Position numbers and translations under genes: made by a program. A DNA stretch of 64,000 nt from JAPWJZ01 sp965279315. Its GTDB lineage: Bacteria; Pseudomonadota; Alphaproteobacteria; Micavibrionales; UBA2020. The notes under the pieces are model-generated. The model had not been told where the DNA came from and did no database searches. It saw only the letters and a list, made by a program, of their open reading frames with translations. The stretch is taken from the NCBI GenBank assembly GCA_965279315.1, contig OZ257145.1, positions 1,550,001 through 1,614,000 on the forward strand, given 5' to 3'. Numbering within the stretch: the first letter of the stretch is position 1; each line of letters opens with the position of its first letter. This document shows, in pieces, positions 43,301-50,770 of this stretch.

Positions 43301-45910
43301 CCAAACGCAGATGTACAAGAAGCTGCTGACGGGGTCATCCGGCTCCTGGGGTCGCGCAAGAAACTGTCTTCGCATGATTGGACCTCTCCTCCGCAAAATA
43401 CGCCCGCCTACGTCCGGAATTACATACATGCGGTAGCAAACAGGAGAGGGTTGAGTGCTGCAACGCTTGAAACGGACGTAATTAACCATCTGACCAATTC
43501 CGGCTGCCTCAATCAGTTCATCCTTCAGGCGACGGCGTTATGTCTCTTGCGGCCTGGAGCTGGAGCACAATTCTACGAGTGTCCCCGATGCCGCCGGATT
43601 CATCTTCATCCGGCTGGCGGAGTCTGTACGGATTGCCTGACTACGCTCAATCCGCCTCAACCGCTCACCTCAGATCAACTCCTCTCCGATTACTACAGCT
43701 ATCTCGCCACACAGTCGGAAGAGTTGTTCCGCCTCAATTGCGAGGAACTGACTGGCCAAACGAATAAGGCGGATGGCCGCACGCGGCAGAGGCTCTTTCA
43801 AAACGTTGTGCTGCCGGGCAGTGAGAATGAACAAACCGACCCGATTGATTTGCTGAGCGTCACCACAACGATGGAAGCCGGTGTTGATATCGGCGGCTTA
43901 CTTGCGGTCATGATGGCGAACATGCCGCCGATGCGCTTCAACTACCAGCAGCGGGTCGGCCGCGCCGGACGGCGCGGCGCTGGCCTTTCCGTTGCCTTGA
44001 CCCTGTGCCGGGGCCGTAGCCATGACGATTACTACTTCCAGCGTCCACAGCGCATCACTGCGGACCCGCCGCCGCAGCCATACGTCGATGTTGAACGGCA
44101 AGAAATTATTAAACGAGTGCTTGTGAAGGAGGTTTTACGCCAAGCGTTTGAGAATCTCAATCTGTTCGGCGGAGCCGCAGACAGTGTTCACGGCGAATTT
44201 GGAGACGCAACGCAGTGGAACCAGCCGGTTCCTCCGGCTCAACCCGGCGGGCCTGTCGGCCCCACCGTCGAGCAATTGGTTTCCACCTGGATTCAAGGCA
44301 ATCAAACTGCAATTGCTCACACGACGGATGTTCTCCTGGCATATACCCATCTGAATCTGGCCGCGGCGCGCCAGACCCTTATTGATTTCATCAACCAGCA
44401 GCTCGCCGGTGAAATCACTTTCGCGGCTAACAATCCAGCGCTGCCGCAAGACGCTCTAAGCGAGCGTCTTGCGAACGTAGGGCTGCTTCCTATGTTCGGG
44501 TTCCCAACACGTGTGCGGTTTCTTTATCACAAGCGGCCAAAAGGCGGTTACGACTGGCCGCCAGAAAAAGGAACTGTGGATCGTGACTTGGATATGGCGA
44601 TCAGCCAGTTCGCGCCAGGCGCGGAAACCGTAAAGGATGGCCTGATTCATACGTCTGTAGGCGTTGTAAATTACCGCCCGCAAGGAAACGTGGTCGTTGA
44701 AGCGCCTGACCCTCTCGGTCCCGCTCGCCCGATTGGGTTCTGTCGCAGTTGCCAAGCCGTTGATGTGCAGCCTACTGCGGCGGCAACATGCCCCGTGTGC
44801 GGCGCAACGGCACTGCAACGTCCTGGATACGAAGTAATACAACTGGCGCAACCTGTGGGGTTTAGGACTTGGCCTAGGCAGGACCGCGACTTCGATGGCA
44901 TCTTTGAGTGGACACCCAGAGCCTCGCGTCCAAAGATGGGTGCCACGCTCCAGCAACTTACCCCAAGGGCAAATTTCGGCATTTGGGCCGGGCCGGAAAC
45001 CATCTTCGTGGTCAATGACAACGGAGGCAGGTGTTTCGACTTCGTAAAGCTGAGCCAAGGCGAAACATGGGTCACGCTCGAAGCTCTAGCGCAGCTCGGC
45101 ATCAATAACCCGCAGCTTAACGCGGCGGCGGGCCAAGACCGGCGGGCATTGGCTTCCATCAAACCCACCGACGTTATGGTGCTGGGAATCCAGTCCTGGC
45201 CGGCAGGCGTGGTTTACTCCCCTCTCGACGTCAATGGCAGGGCAGCCTTGTATTCCCTGGGCTTCATGATGCGCCGCGCGGCGTCCGTCCGGCTGGACAT
45301 TGACGAACGGGAACTTAAGGTGGGACTGCGTGTCATCCAAGACTCCAATGCTCAGGTCAGAGGGGAGATTTTCATCTCCGACAGCCTGGAAAACGGCGCT
45401 GGCTATAGCTCTCACTTAGGCACACCTACCGAGGCCGAGAACCTTTTGAGATTTTTGATTGGTCAGGGAGACAGCAGCTTTTACGACCCTCTCGTTACGG
45501 CAGCTCATGCACTCGTCTGCCAAACTTCGTGTCCGGATTGCCTCCGCGACTTCAGTAACCTCGCATTCCACAATATTTTGGATTGGCGTCTGGGGTTGGA
45601 CCTGGCAAGGCTCGCGCTTGATCCAAACGCGCCGATAGACTTCACGGTCTCGTATTGGCAGAGTTTGGCGATTTCTGCGGCGACAGCATACTTTGCCGCC
45701 CAGCCACAGTGGGTATCCGTTGCGTTCGCCGGCGTTCCAGCTGGTCGCCGAGGCGCAATCGTCGAGATGATTGTGCATCCGCTTTGGAACACCACCGATC
45801 TCAATAACCTCTGTCCTCCGTTGAATGCAGCTTATGCCCAAGCGCAGGCTGCGGGAGCGCAAACGATCCGCTTCAAGTCCATCTTCGAGGTTTTGAGGAG
45901 GCCTTATTGA
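40331..45910 (+). CDS. Giant DEAD/DEAH-box helicase with zinc fingers and DUF1998-like C-terminus (DrmA/DrmB-like)
   Basis: A superfamily 2 helicase of 1859 residues. Walker A is TTGTGSGKTE with K126, motif Ia ILYPLNALVEDQ is near 192, Walker B DELH is at 337-340, and motif III SSAS is near 375. The second lobe has SVTTTMEAGVDIG near 1176 and motif VI QQRVGRAGRRG near 1207. Cysteine clusters lie near 553-610, 724, 1082 and 1470 (CRSCQA, CPVCGA). The C-terminal CQTSCPDCLRDFSN, near 1730, with GAGYSSHLG and DWRLGLDLARLAL, resembles a DUF1998/MZB zinc module. DISARM normally splits the helicase (DrmA) and DUF1998 (DrmB); here they appear in one chain. The size and low similarity to known members leave the exact family open. 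Confidence 0.85.
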   Translation: MSNPIALFDDLRDMYLRYLDSPFDLRYPELVAERRALLSVDGRLFRQPLIEPIPAYRSSNQTFRAIAQARLGNSWSNAEITDLADFVSLDLFPANRLPYAHQDQVFTESVVNGNDVVVTTGTGSGKTECFLLPVIAALIRESASWGQPGPRDPRWDWWNHRQSPTTNRWLPRIPQRNHEDSGVRPSAMRAIILYPLNALVEDQLGRMRTVLDSDTARNWFQTRRTGNRFYFGRYTGRTPVSGFQNSSKETKLRDELRLMEQEAQRVAGHSAARFFPRMEGGEMWSRWDMQDSPPDVLITNYSMMNIMLMRSLETPVFDATRQWLEADSSNVFHLVVDELHTYRGTPGTEVAYLIRVLLDRLGLTPDSRQLRIIASSASLTGDASGLDYLEGFFGRDRNRFRIIGGNTVDPNPAAVQTLGSHAAALTDLGQSMRASPALPLQTAAQVFHAAVGAPAAGPGATAEQILYTSFEHLQAADGLRIACMTGGPGTAPQPRFPSDIGEQLFPALPVADRETAVDGLLAGLCATRNTQDAALLPVRAHLFFRNLQGLWACSNPQCNVVPARPSPCPVGQLHYTPTLTCQCGSRVVELLYCEACGEVFLGGYRRPGVNPNEWYLSPDHPDLEASPDMASLDRDYASYAVFWPAENGMQPATPSWGQDNVQRLWQPASFVPAEGRVAHGPIPQARRGYLYRVPQMHGGPNGDIFDQIPQGLAQSAGRSYPSRCPRCDTNWARRDIGSPVRTQRTGFQKLAQVLSDVLLREVGSENPSGRKLVVFSDSRQDAAKLSAGMRFAHYRDSIRQALAGALANQGAGTLAFIAQLNGQTLTAEQQALANAFSAAYPAEMGALAMAQGAMANMPAQNFPPLTYQQAAQSIQLRATQGPHPISQLAIDVSAQLLRQGINPGGFSKDVLWTDPDNQTGHWRHLYNWSPGQAPSAKPNSQLDAEQQGHLTRIRNESLTELMDIVFASGQRSLESLCIALATTDRLRFPAPNADVQEAADGVIRLLGSRKKLSSHDWTSPPQNTPAYVRNYIHAVANRRGLSAATLETDVINHLTNSGCLNQFILQATALCLLRPGAGAQFYECPRCRRIHLHPAGGVCTDCLTTLNPPQPLTSDQLLSDYYSYLATQSEELFRLNCEELTGQTNKADGRTRQRLFQNVVLPGSENEQTDPIDLLSVTTTMEAGVDIGGLLAVMMANMPPMRFNYQQRVGRAGRRGAGLSVALTLCRGRSHDDYYFQRPQRITADPPPQPYVDVERQEIIKRVLVKEVLRQAFENLNLFGGAADSVHGEFGDATQWNQPVPPAQPGGPVGPTVEQLVSTWIQGNQTAIAHTTDVLLAYTHLNLAAARQTLIDFINQQLAGEITFAANNPALPQDALSERLANVGLLPMFGFPTRVRFLYHKRPKGGYDWPPEKGTVDRDLDMAISQFAPGAETVKDGLIHTSVGVVNYRPQGNVVVEAPDPLGPARPIGFCRSCQAVDVQPTAAATCPVCGATALQRPGYEVIQLAQPVGFRTWPRQDRDFDGIFEWTPRASRPKMGATLQQLTPRANFGIWAGPETIFVVNDNGGRCFDFVKLSQGETWVTLEALAQLGINNPQLNAAAGQDRRALASIKPTDVMVLGIQSWPAGVVYSPLDVNGRAALYSLGFMMRRAASVRLDIDERELKVGLRVIQDSNAQVRGEIFISDSLENGAGYSSHLGTPTEAENLLRFLIGQGDSSFYDPLVTAAHALVCQTSCPDCLRDFSNLAFHNILDWRLGLDLARLALDPNAPIDFTVSYWQSLAISAATAYFAAQPQWVSVAFAGVPAGRRGAIVEMIVHPLWNTTDLNNLCPPLNAAYAQAQAAGAQTIRFKSIFEVLRRPY

Positions 45911-45933
45911 TGGGCCTTGGTGTGACCACATTG

Positions 45934-45965
45934 CAAATTCACCGCTATGGTGTAATGTGGTGAAG
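45934..45965 (+). promoter_or_regulatory. Operator-like 32-bp sequence ahead of RHH regulator 2
   Basis: The sequence reads CAAATTCACCGCTATGG, then TGTAATGTGGTGAAG. It is the second copy of the 36964-36995 element (28 of 32 identical) and starts 23 bp after the helicase stop. It partly covers an upstream GTG that would otherwise be a start codon for the regulator, which argues for the ATG at 45981. Confidence 0.65.
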
Positions 45966-45980
45966 AAAACACGTAGCGAT

Positions 45981-46178
45981 ATGAAGGCTAAAAAGGCTCG
46001 TGGGAAAAAGGCCGGAAATCAAAGCGCAGCGGTCCGTGCTTCTATCAGCTTTCCAGCCGATGTCTACGAAGCATTGGAGCTGATCGCCAAGGAGAAGAAG
46101 GTTTCTCTGGCATGGGTTGTACGGGAAGCATCAGAACAGTACATAGCGGGCAAATGGCCTTTGTCCGTGAAGATCTAG
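45981..46178 (+). CDS. Ribbon-helix-helix regulator 2, paralogue of regulator 1
   Basis: A 65-residue protein, exactly the length of regulator 1, if the ATG at 45981 is used. It has a lysine-rich N-terminus (MKAKKARGKKAGNQ), then AAVRASISFPADVYEALELIAKEKKVSLAWVVREASEQYIAG. A GTG at 45957 lies inside the operator-like sequence and is less likely. Its own copy of the operator element precedes it, and the methyltransferase starts 25 bp after its stop, so it probably times methyltransferase expression. Confidence 0.8.
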   Translation: MKAKKARGKKAGNQSAAVRASISFPADVYEALELIAKEKKVSLAWVVREASEQYIAGKWPLSVKI

Positions 46179-46203
46179 TCAACAGAGCAAGGGAAGAGCA
46201 GGC

Positions 46204-47157
46204 ATGGGGTTAACTTCGTTGGAAATGTGCGCTGGTGCAGGCGGCCAAGCCTTGGGCTTGGAGCGCGCAGGCTTCTCGCACGAAGGGCTAATCGAGGTCG
46301 ACAAACATGCTTGCGCGACGTTGAGGCTGAACCGCCCCAAGTGGCAGGTGTTTGAGGAAGATCTCGAAGAGTTCGATGGTCGGCCTTTCAGGGGGATAGA
46401 CTTGCTTGCTGGCGGCTTGCCTTGCCCGCCGTTTTCAGTTGCGGGCAAGCAACTGGGCAAGAAGGATGAGAGGAACCTCTTTCCGGCTGCCATCCGGCTG
46501 GTTGATGAGATACGTCCCCGCGCGGTGATGATAGAAAATGTCCGGGGCATTCTGGGGGCGGTATTTGAAGACTATCGCGACTTCATCGCATCTCAATTCG
46601 AAAAATTAGGTTACGAAGCGGCGTGGCAACTCCTGAACGCCGCTGATTTTGGCGTGTCGCAGGTTCGCCCGAGGGCCGTATTCGTAGCTATAAAGAAAGA
46701 GCGTGCAGATGGTTTTCACTGGCCAGCCCTGCACAAAAAGAAACCACTAACAGTGGGCGCATGCCTCTTCGATCTAATGTCTGAGAAAAAATGGCGCGGC
46801 GCTACGGCATGGCGAAGTAAGGCATGCGAAATTGCCCCCGCGATCGTCGGTGGTTCCAAAAAGCACGGCGGTCCAGACCTTGGTCCAACGCGGGCCAAGC
46901 AGGCTTGGGCAGAACTTGGAGTAAACGGACATCTTGTCGCGGAAGAGCCCCCGGAACGCGACTTTGTCGGCATGCCGATTCTTACCGTGAAAATGGTTGC
47001 CCGGCTGCAAGGATTCCCCGACAATTGGAAGATTTCCGGAGTAAGAACTCAAGCGTACCGTCAGGTAGGAAATGCATTCCCTCCACCCGTGGCTCATGCC
47101 GTTGCCAAAGAAATTGCGGCTTGTCTCGCAACCCGGCGGTTGGCAAAAGTCAGCTAG
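46204..47157 (+). CDS. C5-cytosine DNA methyltransferase
   Basis: A 317-residue enzyme that transfers a methyl group from S-adenosylmethionine to C5 of cytosine. Motif I is LEMCAGAGGQALGLERAGF, motif IV is GGLPCPPFS with catalytic C74, motif VI is ENV at 111-113, motif VIII is QVRPR at 153-157, and motif X is QVGNAFPPPVA. The target-recognition region (180-270) is short. The enzyme corresponds to the C5 type used in class 2 DISARM (DrmMII) and equally to an orphan Dcm-like enzyme. The recognition sequence cannot be read. Confidence 0.9.
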   Translation: MGLTSLEMCAGAGGQALGLERAGFSHEGLIEVDKHACATLRLNRPKWQVFEEDLEEFDGRPFRGIDLLAGGLPCPPFSVAGKQLGKKDERNLFPAAIRLVDEIRPRAVMIENVRGILGAVFEDYRDFIASQFEKLGYEAAWQLLNAADFGVSQVRPRAVFVAIKKERADGFHWPALHKKKPLTVGACLFDLMSEKKWRGATAWRSKACEIAPAIVGGSKKHGGPDLGPTRAKQAWAELGVNGHLVAEEPPERDFVGMPILTVKMVARLQGFPDNWKISGVRTQAYRQVGNAFPPPVAHAVAKEIAACLATRRLAKVS

Positions 47158-47238
47158 ATGTCCTCAAGTTTCTTATAGAATCCTCACGCGGGAACCGTCA
47201 AAGGACACTTCAGCAGGGCTGTTTTCCCGGATGCTTCG

Positions 47239-47664
47239 ATGGATAAAATTAGCAAAGAACGGCGCAGTGCTAACATGCGGCTCATCCGCAGTACAGACAC
47301 CAAGCCGGAGATTGTACTGCGCAGCTTGATACACGGACTCGGCTACAGATTTCGTTTGCATCGTAAAGACTTGCCTGGCCGACCGGACATCGTTTTTCCC
47401 GGACGACGCAAAGTCATATTTACTCATGGCTGTTTTTGGCACCAACACCGCGAATGCCGTGAGGGCCGTATGCCCGGTACTCGTCTCGATTATTGGGTGC
47501 CGAAGCTGTCTAAAAACCAATTACGGGATGTTGCGAACAGAACTGCGCTCGAAGAACAGGGCTGGTCAGTGCTCGTGGTGTGGGAATGCGCGTTGGCAGA
47601 TATCTCCGCAGTAACAAATGTAGTGAAACGCTTTTTGGGTCATCCAGGGCGTGCTCAGAGTTGA
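47239..47664 (+). CDS. vsr: Vsr-like very short patch repair endonuclease
   Basis: A 141-residue protein, the normal Vsr size. Vsr nicks at T:G mismatches made when 5-methylcytosine deaminates and so usually accompanies a C5 methyltransferase. The core motifs LPGRPDIVFP (D50), FTHGCFWHQH (H63 and H68) and RECREGRMPGTRLDYWVPKL are conserved. It starts 81 bp after the methyltransferase stop and ends 3 bp from the convergent HNH gene. Confidence 0.88.
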   Translation: MDKISKERRSANMRLIRSTDTKPEIVLRSLIHGLGYRFRLHRKDLPGRPDIVFPGRRKVIFTHGCFWHQHRECREGRMPGTRLDYWVPKLSKNQLRDVANRTALEEQGWSVLVVWECALADISAVTNVVKRFLGHPGRAQS

Positions 47665-47667
47665 CAG

Positions 47668-48396
47668 CTACAGCTTGAGGGATTGTTGCTCTCCTGAAAA
47701 GCGGGTGCCAACACGGCGTTTGGGATGCTTGCGGTTCGGCGGGTGGGGACACCTTACGGCGGCCCAGATAGTTTCGTGGAAACGCATGATGCAGAATAAA
47801 CGCCCGAAGTCTCCCCACACCCAGTTCTTCACGAACATGTAATCGAAGACCTGCACCTTGCCGTGACCAGGAGATGTGATGGTTTGAACGTGTTTCCACC
47901 TGCGCAGCTGAAATCTTTCGTTGTGAGCCATGAGCACAATGAAATTGTTGGAGTCATGTCCATGGACAGGTTTCAGCGCAAAAAACTCTTCGAGCTGGGC
48001 GGGTTGTTTTGGTGTGTATTCGTGACAATAGAGCCCGAATGCTACTTTGCGGGCGACATTTGCGATACGTACCTCATCCGGCGCAATGAAAATCCCGCCA
48101 TCGTCGGCGACGTGAAGAGAATTTCGAATGAGCGTATCCAGCCCAGCACTTCTCTCCAGCATCCGGTGTACGGTACCGTCACCTTCAATCTTGCTCGTCA
48201 AGGATGGCACAAAGCCGGACTGCGCCAGTACGGCGAGAAAATATTCCTCGTCCTTTTTGAAAGTCGTGTTGCAGTTGACGCAACTGGGTACTGTCCAGAG
48301 ATTTGGCGGATATGGCTTCTCAAGCAGGCAACGAGGAATGACATGGTCGTTGGTCGTGGCTTTCCGTGAGCAGTAGACGCATTTCAGGTTGTTCAA
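47668..48396 (-). CDS. HNH endonuclease-like protein
   Basis: A protein of 242 residues from a TTG at 48396 preceded by GAGG five bases upstream; no ATG lies near. The N-terminal CVYCSRKATTNDHVIPRCLL, followed by CVNCNTTFKKDEEYF, is an HNH fold with two zinc-binding CxxC pairs and a DHVIP core. The remaining 180 residues carry no recognised domain. It lies 7 bp after the integrase stop on the same strand and may belong to the integrase transcript instead of the methyltransferase module. Confidence 0.75.
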   Translation of the reverse strand: MNNLKCVYCSRKATTNDHVIPRCLLEKPYPPNLWTVPSCVNCNTTFKKDEEYFLAVLAQSGFVPSLTSKIEGDGTVHRMLERSAGLDTLIRNSLHVADDGGIFIAPDEVRIANVARKVAFGLYCHEYTPKQPAQLEEFFALKPVHGHDSNNFIVLMAHNERFQLRRWKHVQTITSPGHGKVQVFDYMFVKNWVWGDFGRLFCIMRFHETIWAAVRCPHPPNRKHPKRRVGTRFSGEQQSLKL

Positions 48397-48403
48397 TGTG
48401 ACC

Positions 48404-49414
48404 TCAAATCAGTATCCTCTCCACTTCGTCAAGCGACACCTGGTCGTTCCGGCGATCATAGAGCCCTGTCGTGCGGGCGCTCTCATGGTTCGCCATCTGC
48501 TGGGCGATTTCGAGCTTCCCCCCGTTACGCAAGTATTCCGTGATGCCGGTGGCGCGAAAGCTATGGCAACCTATCTTGGTTTCGATGCCTGCGTCAACAG
48601 CCCGCCGCCGTATCATCCGGTACACGTCTGCCTGCCGCATGGGCCGGTCGGTGAGCTGGCCGGATTGCCCCTCGGTCGTCCGGAACAGCCAGCCCTTCGC
48701 ATCGGCCTTGAGTCCTGCGGCCTCGATATAGGCTTGCAGGTATTCGTCGAGCTTGTGGTGGCAGGGCATTTCATGGCGCTTGCCGCCCTTCTCGTGAAGC
48801 CGTACCCAAGTTCTGCGGCCCTGAATATAAACGTCCTCGCTCCGCATCTTCTCAGCCGCCGCCCCGACGCGGGCGAAGGTGTAGGTCATGAGCGCGATGA
48901 GCGCGCGATCGCGCAGGCCGACGACGGAACTGGTGTTGATGGATTCCAGCAGGTCACGGGCTTCATCCGCAGTGAGCACCGGCGTCTTGCCTTTCTTGAC
49001 GCTGTGCCTCGGCCCCCGGACGGAGGTTGCGGGGTTGGACGGCATCGCCTGGCCGACGACAAGCCAGTCGAACAGCATGCGCAAGGCTGCAAGCTGAAGC
49101 TTGACGGTGGGCGCGGAGACGCGGCCCTGAAGCTCCTCAACATAGCCAGCGATGTGGATTGGCTGCACATCTCGGAGCTGGGAAAGCCCTCTGGCTTCGC
49201 ACCAGGTCGCGAAGGCGGCTGCCGCTTTCGCATAGGCGCGGCGGGTATGCGGGTTGCGGATATTGGCCGTGAAGAATTCAAGGACGCGGCGGGCGGTGGG
49301 GGCGTCCGGAGCGAACAGCGCCGGTAGGGTGACTCCTGCTTTCAGCCGCAAGCCAGCGGTGGGCACCACGGTTAGTTTGCTCGACATAATATGAATGATA
49401 ACGTCCTTTACCAT
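48404..49414 (-). CDS. Tyrosine-type integrase
   Basis: A site-specific tyrosine recombinase of 336 residues (327 if the ATG at 49387 is used) that likely moves the element. The catalytic residues are R182 (TFARVGAA), lysines at 209-212 (EKGGKRH), H284 and R287 (CHSFRATG), H310 (ANHESA) and Y319 (TTGLYDRR). It is distinct from XerC at 13488. An inverted repeat (ATGAATG mirrored by CATTCAT at about 49391-49417) overlaps its start and may be an operator. It is transcribed toward the HNH gene. Confidence 0.9.
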   Translation of the reverse strand: MVKDVIIHIMSSKLTVVPTAGLRLKAGVTLPALFAPDAPTARRVLEFFTANIRNPHTRRAYAKAAAAFATWCEARGLSQLRDVQPIHIAGYVEELQGRVSAPTVKLQLAALRMLFDWLVVGQAMPSNPATSVRGPRHSVKKGKTPVLTADEARDLLESINTSSVVGLRDRALIALMTYTFARVGAAAEKMRSEDVYIQGRRTWVRLHEKGGKRHEMPCHHKLDEYLQAYIEAAGLKADAKGWLFRTTEGQSGQLTDRPMRQADVYRMIRRRAVDAGIETKIGCHSFRATGITEYLRNGGKLEIAQQMANHESARTTGLYDRRNDQVSLDEVERILI

Positions 49415-49467
49415 TCATAACAACGGGCTGGCAGCAGATTGCTCTTCCTTGTTTTGAAACAGCTATA

Positions 49468-50031
49468 ATGCCGGATCACTCCCTAACGTATAATAGATAT
49501 CGGACTTCCCGCATGCCTGCCCAACCAGCGTGGTTTCATCGACTTGACCGCATTTTGGAAGCCCTGCGAAAAACGGAATCCAGTCACCTCGACCGGCAGG
49601 CCGTCGAAAAATTGTTCGGCGTGCGTGAGCGGCGCGCCCGCCAACTCATGGCCGGATTGCCGGGCTTCCAAGCGGGGAATGCCTTCGCCGTCGAGCGTCT
49701 GGCGCTCCTCCAACGCCTTGAGGAAACCTCTGCTAGCGGCCCTTTCCAATGGGAAGTGAACCGGCGTGCCCGCGTGGCCGATGATCTGGAGCGCGCCCGC
49801 CGCCTGCTGCCGGGGCGGAACGTGCTCATTCCTTCCGCACCGGACGTGCGTGAGCGTCGTCTCGCCGGTTTGTCCGGCGATATTGCCCTGAAGCCGGGGG
49901 AGTTGCGGATAGAGTTCTTCGGCGCGGAAGATCTCGCATCGAAGCTGTTTGAACTGTCGCAGGCCATGGCGAATGACTGGACGGCCTTTGCCGAGGCCGT
50001 GGAGCCTGTCGCAGAAGTGCCCGTTCGCTAA
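49468..50031 (+). CDS. Putative DNA-binding protein with helix-turn-helix
   Basis: A protein of 187 residues (172 from the ATG at 49513). A helix-turn-helix-like stretch reads LDRQAVEKLFGVRERRARQLMAGLPGFQAG. The C-terminal part has ELRIEFFGAEDLASKLFELSQAMANDW. It diverges from the integrase and could regulate excision. Its stop codon lies inside palindrome site 2. No family was recognised. Confidence 0.6.
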   Translation: MPDHSLTYNRYRTSRMPAQPAWFHRLDRILEALRKTESSHLDRQAVEKLFGVRERRARQLMAGLPGFQAGNAFAVERLALLQRLEETSASGPFQWEVNRRARVADDLERARRLLPGRNVLIPSAPDVRERRLAGLSGDIALKPGELRIEFFGAEDLASKLFELSQAMANDWTAFAEAVEPVAEVPVR

Positions 50032-50046
50032 GGTTAGCGAATTCGC
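50024..50046. promoter_or_regulatory. TTCGCTAA palindrome, site 2
   Basis: TTCGCTAA-GG-TTAGCGAA is followed by TTCGC. It covers the stop of the gene at 49468-50031 and lies beyond the 3' end of the leftward gene 50064-50300. Confidence 0.6.
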
Positions 50047-50063
50047 GAAAGCATAGCTCTGGC

Positions 50064-50300
50064 TTAAGCCTTGCCCTTCATCGCTGGCGCGGTCGGCACT
50101 GCCGCCTGCTTATGATGGTTCCGCTTGGCTTTGCCGCCCGGCGCGTGATAGCCCAGCTTCGCAAGCCTGTCGTCAAAATCCTTGAGCGCGGCCTCGCGCT
50201 GTTTCAGAAGATCGGCGATGAGGCGCTTCTTGCGCTCCTCGACAGCCTTCTCCTCGGCTAGGAGTTTTTCGACATCATCTGCTTTGCTTTCTTCAGGCAT
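50064..50300 (-). CDS. Small coiled-coil protein
   Basis: A protein of 78 residues from the ATG at 50300; a GTG 12 codons upstream is possible and neither start has a clear ribosome-binding site. The acidic/basic helical stretch (ADDVEKLLAEEKAVEERKKRLIADLLKQREAALKDFDDRLAKLG) is a strong coiled coil, and the tail is basic and alanine/proline-rich. It diverges from the gene at 50399, with palindrome site 3 between them. Confidence 0.5.
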   Translation of the reverse strand: MPEESKADDVEKLLAEEKAVEERKKRLIADLLKQREAALKDFDDRLAKLGYHAPGGKAKRNHHKQAAVPTAPAMKGKA

Positions 50301-50362
50301 AAGGAAATGGTATCGCTCAACCGTCAGGCAGCGCACGGCTTCAGTCCGGCAAGCCTGCCACT

Positions 50363-50387
50363 TTCGCTAACCTTAGCGAATTCGCTA
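50363..50387. promoter_or_regulatory. TTCGCTAA palindrome, site 3
   Basis: TTCGCTAA-CC-TTAGCGAA is followed by TTCGCTA. It stands 12 bp ahead of the start at 50399 and upstream of the divergent gene ending at 50064, a typical operator position. Confidence 0.65.
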
Positions 50388-50398
50388 CAATAGAAAAC

Positions 50399-50638
50399 AT
50401 GGCACCTCTATCACGCGCAAACCGAAGGGCTCAGGACGAGCGCGTGAAGGCGCGCACGCGCCGCGTCATGCGCCTGTGGTCGGGACGGCGGCAGGCTGCT
50501 TTCGATCCTCGGGATTTTGGGGTGAATGTTTCCACCCATTGCCGCCGTTGCGGCTGCTGGCTGTGCCAAGCTCCCCGCAAGGAAGTGCCGCCTCGGCGAG
50601 AGCGCCCCTTTCTAGATGCAGGGCCGTCCGGCGAATAG
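50399..50638 (+). CDS. Small conserved cysteine-containing protein
   Basis: A protein of 79 residues. A basic helix (SRANRRAQDERVKARTRRVMRLW) leads to DPRDFGVNVSTHCRRCGCWLCQAPRK. It resembles a widespread small protein family with C-x-C-x2-C and NPRK/APRK, often found in accessory regions. The zinc-type cysteines could make it a nucleic-acid binder. The start lies 12 bp beyond palindrome site 3. Confidence 0.55.
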   Translation: MAPLSRANRRAQDERVKARTRRVMRLWSGRRQAAFDPRDFGVNVSTHCRRCGCWLCQAPRKEVPPRRERPFLDAGPSGE

Positions 50639-50706
50639 CGACTTCTCAATTTATCCATATTTTTGAAGGTCTTGCACCAACGTCCGAAGCTATTCACATA
50701 CTGCAC

Positions 50707-50724
50707 TTATTGCATTTATTGCAT
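50707..50724 (+). repeat. Tandem direct repeat upstream of the antitoxin gene
   Basis: Two adjacent copies of TTATTGCAT lie 47 bp ahead of the antitoxin gene. They are AT-rich against a GC-rich background. They may be the operator for autoregulation by the toxin-antitoxin pair, or promoter elements. Confidence 0.45.
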
Positions 50725-50770
50725 TTGGAGAGTAGGATAAGGGTAGAAGAACGAAGAAGGAGCGACTCAC

